Below are positions 50,183 through 61,600 of a stretch of DNA of 64,000 bases, in pieces (position 1 is the stretch's first letter; each line of letters opens with the position of its first letter). This DNA is from Gymnorhina tibicen (taxonomy: Eukaryota > Chordata > Aves > Passeriformes > Artamidae), in assembly GCA_013399875.1 (NCBI GenBank), contig VXAZ01009469.1, positions 1-64,000 of the forward strand. The letters run 5' to 3'. Made by a program: the position numbers and the translations under genes. The notes beneath the pieces are model-generated. The model saw only the letters and a list, made by a program, of their open reading frames with translations. It was not told where the DNA came from and searched no databases.

Positions 50183-50692
50183 CTGGCAGCCTGTCACGTG
50201 CAGTCCCCCATGGATCAGTAGTGGGTACCGCACTGTTCAACATCTTCATAATCTTCATGAATGACTTGGATGACAGGATTGAGAGCACCCTCACCAGGTG
50301 TGATGATGATGCTAAACTGCGTGTCAAGGTGGACATATCAGAAGGGAGAGGCATCTTACAGAGAGATCTGCTCGGGCTGAACATAATACAGCGGGCTAGC
50401 AAGAACAGAACTGCATGAAATCTAACAAAAGCAAGAGCAAAGCCCTGCACCTGGGTCAGGATAACCAAAGAGCCCAGTACTGACTAGGATCCGTGTGGCT
50501 AGGGAGACACAGCGGCCACGCTGGGGGTCCTGGTGGACAACAAGCTGAACGTGAGTCAGCAGAGCAGCAGTAACAAAGACAAATTGGATCCTGGGCTGCA
50601 TCTGCAGAGGTATTATTAGCAGAGACAGAGACATGATCATCTTAATCTTAGTGCTTGTCATGCTGCATCTGGAGTGCTGTGTTCAGCTCTGG

Positions 50693-51064
50693 CCGCCACA
50701 GTTCAAGAAAGACGCGGACAGACTGGAGGTAGTTCGAAAGGAGGGCGACAAAGATGACCAAAGGGCTGGAGAACCTGGCCTGCAAAGAAAGATTGAAAGA
50801 TTCAGGTCTCATCTACCTGGAGAAGAGGAAATGCAGTGAGAACCTCATCAGGGTCTTTCAGTATTTAAAGGACGTTAAAAAGACAGCATAAGCTTTCTCC
50901 TTACAAAGAAAGAGAGACTAAAAGGTGCAATGGGTACAGATTTCATTTCAACCCAATAAATAATTTTTTGCACTGAGAACAATCCTTCACTCCAGGGAAC
51001 AACATCCCCAGGGAGATCGTGGAGTCCCCATCACATCAGGCTTTCAAGATGCAATTGGACAGGG
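50693..51064 (+). repeat. 372-bp direct repeat inside CR1b, left copy
   Basis: From CCGCCACAGTTCAAG to TTGGACAGGG, matching 51067-51438 at offset 374 with no difference seen. It is followed by T and a single N. Confidence 0.95.
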
Positions 51065-51066
51065 TN

Positions 51067-51438
51067 CCGCCACAGTTCAAGAAAGACGCGGACAGACTGG
51101 AGGTAGTTCGAAAGGAGGGCGACAAAGATGACCAAAGGGCTGGAGAACCTGGCCTGCAAAGAAAGATTGAAAGATTCAGGTCTCATCTACCTGGAGAAGA
51201 GGAAATGCAGTGAGAACCTCATCAGGGTCTTTCAGTATTTAAAGGACGTTAAAAAGACAGCATAAGCTTTCTCCTTACAAAGAAAGAGAGACTAAAAGGT
51301 GCAATGGGTACAGATTTCATTTCAACCCAATAAATAATTTTTTGCACTGAGAACAATCCTTCACTCCAGGGAACAACATCCCCAGGGAGATCGTGGAGTC
51401 CCCATCACATCAGGCTTTCAAGATGCAATTGGACAGGG
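51067..51438 (+). repeat. 372-bp direct repeat inside CR1b, right copy
   Basis: Starts immediately after the N at 51066 with CCGCCACAG and continues past 51438 into the true CR1 3' end (AGCTATGTAATCTC). A one-base N between identical blocks is typical of two contigs abutted without merging their overlap. Confidence 0.95.
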
Positions 51439-51515
51439 AGCTATGTAATCTCATCTAGGCTCCCTTACCCATGAAAATTTGGAGCAGATGATCTTTTGAG
51501 GCTTATATTATGATT

Positions 51516-54500
51516 CAAGGACAGGAATCATGATCACAACTAAATTTGTTTTCAATTCATTTTTGTGAATGAGCCCAAGGATGCAACATGACATTTAGGA
51601 TAAATTCCAAGTCTTTAGATTATACCATATACTCATAGTTGAAGTGGTGAAATAACAGATACTGCTGATAACTGAAATAACTGTACAGTTCTGATCTTTG
51701 TAAAAATCGGTATAAATACAACATTTATGAAAATAAATTGGGAGGGGTGAAAGGTATTACTGGGAAGCAAGAATATTAATTCTATTTAGATGAAATTTAG
51801 CAAGAAAATCCAACAGCAGAGTCTTGTCATTTGGGGCTGGACATAAGACACGTACGATCTCAAAGTGAAAACCTGTGGCCAAGGCATCCTTTGGGGCAGT
51901 TAATACATAAGCCTCATGTAACAAAGGGGAGAAAAGAGAAAGAGGGACCATTCATGTTCTCTGCTCCATACTGCATCTTTAAAACGGCCGAGTATTTAGA
52001 GTGAATGCTCTAGTCTGTCTTAGGTCCCCATCAAGTTAAGCACATATTCTCCAGCAGTCGTGATACACTTCTCCTTCAGGGTTAGTGTAGAGAGATTTAG
52101 CATTGGCCAGTGAGTTTGCAGCATGGCTGTCAAACAATTTTAAAAGCATTGACAATCAAGGGCCAGAAGTACCTCAAGGAAAAGTATATGACAGGTGTTT
52201 AGGATCCTTTCTGGCCCCACAGAAAGAAGCATTAAGAGACTTATGGAGAATGGGAATTGGTAGAAGGAAAAGTTAAAAATTATCCAAGAAAAAGAAATCA
52301 AAAAATCCAGATCCCAAATACTGCTGTTAGGCACCTACATCCACCTCTTAGGTTTACTGACATATTCAAAATTGAAGCTCTGTTCCTAGCAGAAAGCTTC
52401 AATTCTATTGTTTCTGCAAAATTATGGTAAATGATATTTATTTCACTTCCAGAAATAAATTAAATTTAGATATCAAAGGCACCTTTAACTCTGCTGTCTA
52501 ATCAGATGTTTGACATTCTTTCTTCAACATGTTGGTGGCATCATCTTTTAAAGATAAATGGATTAAAAGGCATTGCACATAAATACAGAATTATCAACCA
52601 AATGAGACTGCCTGCACCATCTTTTTCTTCTGTGACCTACAATGCTTCAGATACTTTAAAATGCTTCAACTGAAAAGAAAGCAAACACAACAACAACAAC
52701 AACAACCACGACCACTTTTACAGTAGTTACCTTCTCAGGGATAACATAAGACACAAACAAATACATCTTCAGTCTATGATGTTGATGGTAGGAAATGTAA
52801 CAGGAGATTTTCGCCTGGAGAAAAACACAATAAACAGAAAATGCATTTACAAATGAAACGTCTTCAGAAGGAAATCTTCACACATTTTACACATAACAGA
52901 AAATATTTCCTTGAAAAATAATGCTGTGAAGATTAGGAAGGCACCAGTCAGGCATATTATTATTACAGAAATTGAAAAACAGTTATCATACAGACCATGC
53001 ACAAGTAGCTGAATAAAGAATATCGTTATTTTAGGAGGCAGCTGTTAAGAAAAAAGGAGACAGTAGGAAACAACAACTAGACACTAAAAAAATAAATAGT
53101 TTGATGTCAAAGTGGCACTCACAGCTGAATTTCATATTTTCATATAAAATGAAAACACTGACAAAAAGCATGGGGAAGGAAGATTATGTAAGCTTATGTA
53201 TTTAAAAAAAACCCAAACAAACAGGTAGTAATTCAGAGAGGAAAGAAGACAGCCAAAATGGTATCTTCTTAACTCCCTATTGTTAAGCAGGCACAGATAG
53301 AATTGTACACCGCTGTGGACTATATGATTAACAGCAGTGTGAAATGTTGAGGTGATTCGGGGATCAGGGACTTCAGAGAAAGTCTGAAGAATGTTTCTCA
53401 GAAACCAAATATAACCTTTTAAACCTCTTCTGTCAACTTTTTAATAGTTGTGCTATCTCCAATGAATATATAAATGCATGCAATAAAATGTGGACACCTG
53501 ATGAGAATAAAGAGTATATCCAAACAGTAAAAGGTAAAAATAACAGCCCAGTTCAGGAGCTGAGCATCACAACATATGGCAGACATAGCCTCTGGGCTGA
53601 AAACTTTATATCAGAGGGATTGAGGTACAGCCTTTCTTCACAGGAAGGCTGAAAAAGCAGCCTCTTTGTATCAGACTTTCTTTTCTATTTGATTTTTCTT
53701 GATTATGTTTGTTGAACTCATTCCTTTTGGGGACAATAGACTATGTTAGTCTTTTAAAAGCCATAGAAATAAGTTCAAGACAAAATAATTACAATTTTGT
53801 CAGTGATAGGAAAAAAGTGATAAAATTTTCTAACTTACTACCTTTATCAAATCAAAAATGAATCCTCAGTTCTATCAACTGCAAGCTGCAGATGCAGATG
53901 TAATAAAACCTTCACAAGATTTAATCATCCTGGTCCACCTTTGTTGCTGAAAACACCTTGTTTTTAGATAAGAAGTTGCAGGAATGCTGCAAGATATACT
54001 GCTGAGTGAAAAGCAAACTGCAGCAGAGACAAGCTTAGCAAAAGCTCCAGCAGCTCCTGGTGGCTTGGGGAGGGATAACTATCAGAAGCTGGCAACAAAG
54101 CTTTTGGTTAGTATTTCATCTGTGATAATACAAAAAGCCCAGATAGCAAATCTAATCTGAAATTGGGTCAAGACACTTGGAGGTACAGAATGGAGAGCAC
54201 AAGCACAGGACTTGGACTGGGCTTTCATACCAGATCCTGCATAAAACTGCATCCACATCCAGATGATATTCTCATCACATTTGGTGCTGCAGGGAAGTGC
54301 TCTAATTATGTCCCTGTCATTGCTCAAATCCATCTGAACTGTACCACTGATTTATTTCTTAGCCTTGTGACAGCAAAACTCCAGGATAAGGGGAAACCAG
54401 GTATGACAATTTTGATTAAAAAATTGTGAATTGTTTTCTAGTCATTTTCAAATGCATGAAAAATACCTCAGACTACTGTAGGAGAGGCTTGGAGTCCTTT

Positions 54501-57500
54501 ATTGCTGTTGTAGTACCTATTGTGTGCTATGTCGGATGGGACTCTGTGAGGTAAAAACTCAAGTTTTTGAATTGTCTAATGAGTTCCCAAAGAATATGCC
54601 TATTTTCATTGAAAGTAGTTCAAACAAGCAGAGATAAGAATTTATAGGTAGAAACAAAAAAAAACCTGAACAAACCAAATGAAACAGCACTGAAAAGATG
54701 TTTTCAACAGGTGTAAGGAGAGGAGACAGTGGTGCTGCACTTGCGTAGCAACTGCTTTTTCAAGAAGATGGGATGCAATGTGTTTGAAAACCAGGTTCAG
54801 AAGGCCATTGCTTTCATGGGAATATCTTGGAAGCACACCCTTGCACACAAAATCTGACCAGAAACTGCAGAGAAAGGCTGATTTAGTCAGATCTTCAGCA
54901 AGTAAGCCAGGGTAGCAGAATAGAGGATTTTTCCCTCAAAATTTTTTACAGTCCAAGACAGGTTATTTCTTGGGTTAACCATGGCAGAACCAAACTTCAT
55001 GTCTGAGTGACTCCTCCCAGAACCAGCTAGTTTTCAATCTTTCCCAATTACAGAAAACCAGGTTTAACAATAAAAACCTATAAAGAATTCGGAATAGATG
55101 CATTTGAACTTGAAACTGGTATCTCAAATTTGGACAACACCACCTTGTGAAACTGTTGTTCAGACAGGTGATTCAAATCAGCCTGGTGTACTCCAGCTTT
55201 CACAGTCCATCATAACAGGAGTCTCTGCTCAGTGTGAAAAAAAAAAATTGGATTAGTCTAAATTGGAGTTTACTTATTTTTAAAGTTGATTTTGACAGTT
55301 TCTGTTTTCCAAGGAAAATATTTCTTTTCAACCCTGTAAACCCTGCTCAAACCCTGCTCAAGGCAGCACCTGTGGGAGGTCTCATCTTGGCCAAGTATGT
55401 GCCGTGTAGCTGACATTCATACAGCCATAAATCTCACCAGGACTTTAGGAGGAAGATCTTTGCACTGTCTACAGCCTGTGAGCTTTCTGTATTTAAACAA
55501 AAGAAAGGCAAAACCAAAGACTCAGCCTCCAGGAAGAAGCTGGGAACTTTTTTGCTCAAACTGTCTAGCACTCCAGTCAGGCAAAGCAGGATTTTTGGTG
55601 AGTCATAGTGGTGCGAGCTGTAACTGAACAAGTAATCTGAAAGACATTGTTACTAATAACAAAAAGCAAATACTATCAAATGAAGTTTTCCATGGCAACT
55701 AGCCTAGTCACAAAATATCCACAATATTTCAGGTTAAAATACAACTGAACAACAGAATACACTTTTACCTTGTAGTCTACAAAGTCACAAGTAAGTGTAA
55801 AAGTGCACACAGAAGATACAGAGGGTTTTGATCAGTTCATTAGAAACACCAAACCACTCCTGTAAAGTCAAAAACCTCCTTTCTTCTAAAGCTGGAGCAT
55901 CTTTCCTCCAAATATCTTTCCTGACAGAACCAATGGGAAGAAGGCAAAAGCAAGTGAACACACACAAGTAAACCAATACTTACAGAATTTCCTAATATTG
56001 CTGTTCTAAAATAAGGTGAACCAAAAAATTGCTGCTGCAAGCACCCTACACTTGGAGTATTAGCAACTCAGCAGTATTAACTCCCAGCAACATGTAATTA
56101 CAGAGCTTATTGCTCTGGTCCTCTTATGTGAAAAATCTCATGGTCTGGTGAAATGTTTTGGGGTCTGTTTTCTACTCTTGCTCATGACCTTACGGCTTTT
56201 TTTTTATTTTAGTTTGAAAGCTTCATTGTGGACCTTCTTCAGCTCCTTTTACTACAGGCTTGCTTATGGCTGATCTGTGCTTTTGAATTGATGAAATCAG
56301 ACCTTCAGCTGAATATAAGGACTATTAGTGTTCAGCTTTCCCACTTCTTTTCCTCAAGTTTGTCTTTCATACTTCTAAAGTTTACTCTTTTTATTTGATT
56401 TTCTGTGTTTGCACCCACTATTTGGGTTGTGGATAATCTTTATTCTCACACATTTTTTGGCATTTCCTGCTGGTAGGCCTATATAAAGAATCACCGTTTA
56501 ATTTTTAAGTCAGTGGTCCAAAATAAACACCCTAACTCATCATGTCCTCAGCCTACCAGTCTGATTTGCTTACAAGGTGCTTAGTGCTTTATGTTCTTCT
56601 GCATTTAATATTCATTCTGTTATGCCACATCTATGCTGTATTGTGTTCTGGAATTAGCTGTCAGTGTAAAAGGATTGTAATTGTGTCTAACCTCACAGTC
56701 AAGGCAAATTGCAAATCAATTTCAAGTACTGCACCCTAAGCCTTGACCTGTCATCACTGCTGTTCTTGTCATTGTTTTCCTTTTCTCTTCATTGGTAAGC
56801 CTGATGGTATTGCAATTTGAGATTTGCATGGCACTCTGAGGCCCTCCATCCATACCCCTACCCTCAAGAACTCTAAATACACAAACTAATGTGGAAACAA
56901 AACTAGAACCACCATCAAACCAAAAAATAAAAAGCTAAGTCTAATCCTAACTCTATCTTTGACTTCTTCTGGACTCTGTGTTAAGCCCTCACATTTGTTT
57001 CTGTTCCCTGGTCTATAAAGGTCTAAAAGATAGCTTAAAGTCCTCTTGGAGTCGAGTGAATTAACATTTTAAAAGTTTGTTTCTCCCTTTGTTCTTTTTC
57101 ACAAACTGTATGCAACCAAATTTATTCATTATTCAGAATGATTCACAATTTCCTTCAGTGACTAATTCTTAACCAACCCATAAATCTCAAATACTGAAAG
57201 AATAGTACTGGAATCAAATATGCTGTCTGAAACCCTTTCCATGCTGGTTAGCTCCATAAGCCAATAAATTAGAAAACACAAAATGATCTCAAATTTTATA
57301 GATTTTTTTGGTGGAGAGCAAGATCAGAATGCTGAGTTTTTTGTGGCATGACTAAGCTGTTGGTATATTATTACAACTCACTGCAGATGCGGTCCTCCTT
57401 TGCCAGAGAGCCTATACCCTAAACCAAGGTGTAAGATTTTTTTGGTGAAATTTCCATCTGAAGATTATAAACCCATGACACTTAATCTTGCAATGAAATA

Positions 57501-58154
57501 ACTGAAAGTGAAAACTACACCAATTCCAAGCAGTATTTTTAAGAAAAACACACCCTCGGTAATTAGCCAACAGATATATTCAGCATAGCATTTTCCCCGT
57601 GCCTATCAATGAATCAACAAAGTCCAGATGCTGCAGTCCTATCTTGCTCCAGACCAAGCAGACACCACTCCACCAGGCATTAGCAGCACAACAGGTCTCT
57701 GAAAGTGTGCTGCTTTCCAAGATGATGCTAAGATGGGATCTCTACAAGTCTGATGGAGGACAAAGTCAGAATTCACAATGACCTTGGTAGACTAAAAACA
57801 TGGTCTTAAAAAAAAGAAAAAGAGGCTGCAGTTCAGTTAGTTTATTTTACCGCTCTGTACTTAGGGAAAAATAACCATTTTCACAAACAGGAAATACCAG
57901 ATGGCAAAGGACTGACAAGGTAATAGGTCTTCAAGACAGATCCCGTGAACTACAACAGACTTCGAATTGTAGGTGAATGAGCAGTGAGATGCTATTAGAA
58001 AATATAAATTTTTTTTTAAAAGTCAAATATTAGACAAACATTTAAATGGCAAAAATATTATCAGACACCAGAATTTTTTCATTCTGCTCAGCACTACTAA
58101 AACTAGAGTTGAAGTCTAATGCCTTGTTGTATGTACTGCACTTCAAAAAAATCA
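51516..58154. other. Unique AT-rich DNA with minor simple repeats
   Basis: About 6.6 kb without a recognised gene or transposon. It holds a (CAA)n run at about 52688-52706 and an exact 11-bp tandem duplication AAACCCTGCTC at 55338-55359. The longest frames are under 90 codons and lack motifs. Confidence 0.55.
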
Positions 58155-58600
58155 TGTATATCAAATTGGAGACAATCCAGAGTGGAGAAAAAGGAATGAT
58201 GAGGCATCTGCAAAATACAAGCAATTAAGTAAGACTGAAATAATTGGATTTGTTTAGTCTAACGTTGAAAAGATTACATGAGCCAGGGGTGCAGACGGGT
58301 GGAGGAGGACAAGGCTTCAGAGAAAATGATGACAGTCTTTAGGTATGTAAGAAGCTTCTTCAAATGCAAAAGAAAAAATAATCTCTTTAGATGATCATCT
58401 CTATCATCTTCATAGACTCTTGCCTATAGTGGCAACAACATAAAAAATGGCTTGTGGTGTAATAAGAGAGACTGAACTTAAATTTCATGAAAAAAAATTT
58501 ATGAAGTTTAAGATAGGAAAGTATTATCATAGATATCAAAAGGATAGGATTTCTAACTGAAAAACTAAAGTTTTTGAAAGAACAAATTAAACAAACATCT
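58155..58600 (+). mobile_element. Old CR1/L3-like LINE relic
   Basis: The words 'gacaatccagagtggag', 'atgatgaggcatctgc', 'tggatttgtttagtctaac' and 'gatgacagtctttaggtatg' follow, in order, the 3' coding region of old amniote CR1/L3 elements ('ggtccagagaagagcaac', 'gagcatctgcc', 'ctggatttgtttagc', 'gatagcagtcttcaaatatg'). The rest to about 58600 is consistent with the following CR1 sequence but weaker. Heavily diverged, many stops. Confidence 0.68.
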
Positions 58601-61600
58601 GTCTAGAGTAAATGAACTTTTCTAGTCCTTTACAGACTTCTCTTCTCTCACCATGATCAGCTGTGCTACACAGATAATCTCTTGCGGCCTCACAAACTGA
58701 CTTCACTACAGTTCTGAGCCTGTATTTGATTTCATTTATTTGTAAGAATTTAGCTACTTATTAAGCCCTTAGGTCAATTACATTTTAAAAATTGCACAAA
58801 AAATGTAATAACAGAAATGCAATATGTATTTCTGAAGAAAACAGGAACATGAGCTAATTAAATAAATGTTTAAGACATTTACTTTTATTCCCTTTGCCCA
58901 TGTAGTTATCACAAATTACATGCTATGCTATCAGTCTGTAATGAGATTTGTAGTAAGTTACATTTCCCAGGGTTGTTTGACAGGTGAACATATAAAGCAT
59001 AGCCTCTTACTTTGACATACCAGCCCCCTCAAAAGTTCATGCCTCAGTAAATCTTTCTTCACAATTAATTCCCAAACTACGCCCCATCCTCCAGAAAAAA
59101 AACCCTTTGTATGGAAAAAACCAGTTTTCTGGAACTTTTAATGTGTAGCTCTTTCCTGAGATGGATTATTATTCACTCCTGTATCAAGAAAATTTGCAGC
59201 AGTATTCTTTGTATCCCATGTCATGACAAAGTTCAAGGAATACAGAAGACATTACTGACTTGCAAAATTGTCGTGGCAGCCACCAAGCACAAATATTTTA
59301 TCTGTTCTTTAACAGGGACACGCTGGATGGAAAACAATGAAAAGAAATCTCAAGCATCCAAAAAATCTTTTATAGCATGCAAACTAAGTCACCTTGGCAA
59401 GAACCGAGATCAGAGCTCTATTCCTGATTCTGACAACAATCAAACTATCTCGATCAATATCCTTCACAGCACTGCTTCTCTTCTTGTATTTCATTAATGC
59501 AGATTACACAAATCCATTGGAATACTTTTTCTACAGGTATGTAAAGTGACAATTTAGTTGCATTTTTTCAGCCAGGCACTGCGGTAAGGCCATTGAATAA
59601 TTAATTTTTAAGGTATATAGAGATCCCTGTGAAGATATATAGGTAGTGATCTCCAGTGGATACCACAAATTAACAGCACTTACTATTCTTTAAATCAAAA
59701 CCAGGAAAATGTCAACACTGCTAATCTGCATGTCATGCAGAAATAAAGATTTATTGATTACTGTTCACAAGAACCTACAGAGCTTTTGGATTAAATATCG
59801 ATAATTCTTTCTACAGGCAAACACAGTTATAACTATTTCTCAGAAAATGGTAATGGATCAATACTTATTTTGCAGATACTTCTTATGCTAATCTATTTAC
59901 TGTCATATTCACTGAGGAATAGATATTGATCAGCCATAAATGAAAGCACTGCCTAGTAATACCTAGTATATATGATACTTACTGTATTTAATTTATAACT
60001 TACTTCTGTAAAGTTACTTAAAAAAAAGAAAAGGAAGGAGAAAAAAAGAAAAATAAAATAACCTAGTTGACAGCAACTTTTGGCTGTTATTCACCCCTGT
60101 TTAGGGAGGAACAATGCAAGTAGTCATTGGGAAAGACAGAACAGCTGCTTATGGGTCTGACAGACTCCGAATAAACCTTCCACTGAAACTGGGAGCTTGC
60201 ACAAACTTATATAAGACAAGGAATATCTCATTAGAGCTTGAACTCTTGTGCCACTAGTAATCACATGAAATTTTCTGGACAAAACATAGCCCGTGACACA
60301 GAACAACACACAATTTTTGACAGCCTTACTTTTGTTTGCACATTTTTAATTCTGAAGTGGATCACCAGTTATTCTGTAGTTTCTGTGGCTAAGAAACTAA
60401 ACAGGTTAGAGTACCCATTGCATAACTTCCCTTTGGAGCTTCCCACTTCAAGCTGGTCTGTTGGCTTCAGGGCATAAAAAGCCATGTTTGCTGTTCCTTG
60501 AATAATGATTTTGACCATCATAAGTAGAGTCAATAGAAATTAGATCATCATCTTTCACAGCTGCAGGCTTAGAGCAAATACTGCTTTTCAGCCATCCCTA
60601 TGCTCTCTTATCCTCAAACAGCCAAATAATGTCAGAACTGATAAAATAAGAATAGCTGGCTTCCTGTTACAGCCACTGCCTCACGAAGACTATACAAACC
60701 CAAAGAATTCACAAGATGACAAAGGAAAAATTGGAGTTTTTTTCTGGAGGAAGAAAATTATACTTTAAAAAAATTTACAATAATATATTAATTTTTTTTT
60801 AAAAGATCACTTCACACCTTTTTGCAAAGTTATTTATTTTCAGTACTTACTTTAGTCATTTTAACATTCAGATTGAGGAAGAAATTATATATGAGCCTTG
60901 GAGTTGGGTCGATGAGACTGAAAAACTCCTGCCAGGCTGGAGGAAGTAAGGCTTCCCTTTTGAGTTCTATCTCATTCAATTCACAGCACGTTTTTCATTC
61001 TAACTGGTGTAAAAGCAAACAAACTATAGGTGTTTTGTGATGAATTCCTAATACATTGTTTTTCTAATTCCTTCATGTACTTTTTTCCCCTAGTTCTGTG
61101 GCTAAGTTACAGCTTCTGTAAATACATGTTAGGACAGGATCTACACCCACTCACTCTAGGTGGTTTCAATTCAATACACCCAAGTGCCATTTATTAAAAG
61201 GTCAGAAGGTTTGCATCTGGGTAATCTTACAGGCATAGGTATTAGGTCCTAAAGACTTGATTTCTTCTTTAGTCTTATAATGTGTTTTTATAATACCATA
61301 GGTCTTCTGAACATTTAAAAATTATATGGGTTCTGTTGTATCTTCAAGGCATAGAAAAGTGATTGGCATTTTCTGTCTGCGTAACAACCCTAATTGTGAC
61401 TTTTACATATTGTAACTAATATGATTGTTATTCTATTTATTTCCATTAGCATTACTTCTATTATTTGTTGTTGCATCTAACAATACTACTATTTGACTGC
61501 AGTTGTCAGATAAATAGTCCGGAAGTGCTTGTGAAGGAAGGAAAACAGGGAACAGGATTCTGCTCTGGACTGTACAGAATTTGAACTCAGTCCTTGGAAA

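Larger units (their letters stand above)
48822..50662 (+). repeat. 1,841-bp duplication, right copy
   Basis: Matches 46494-48334 at offset 2,328 with no difference found. The left edge abuts the N-gap. The right edge is where the sequence continues into the remainder of CR1b, which the left copy lacks. Confidence 0.97.
50183..51515 (+). mobile_element. CR1b, second copy, continuous to its 3' end but internally duplicated
   Basis: Continues from the polymerase segment (ALFNIFI, DLDD) through 'ctggagtgctgtgttcag' (HLECCVQLW, consensus LEYCVQFW) and the region encoding GEPGLQRKIERF. It reaches the 3' UTR words 'ttggacagg', 'ctcatctaggctccctt' and GCAGATGATCTTTTGAGG, which match the CR1 3' end. 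A 374-bp unit is repeated within it around the N at 51066. Without that repeat the order is that of one normal CR1 copy. Several frameshifts; inactive. Confidence 0.92.
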
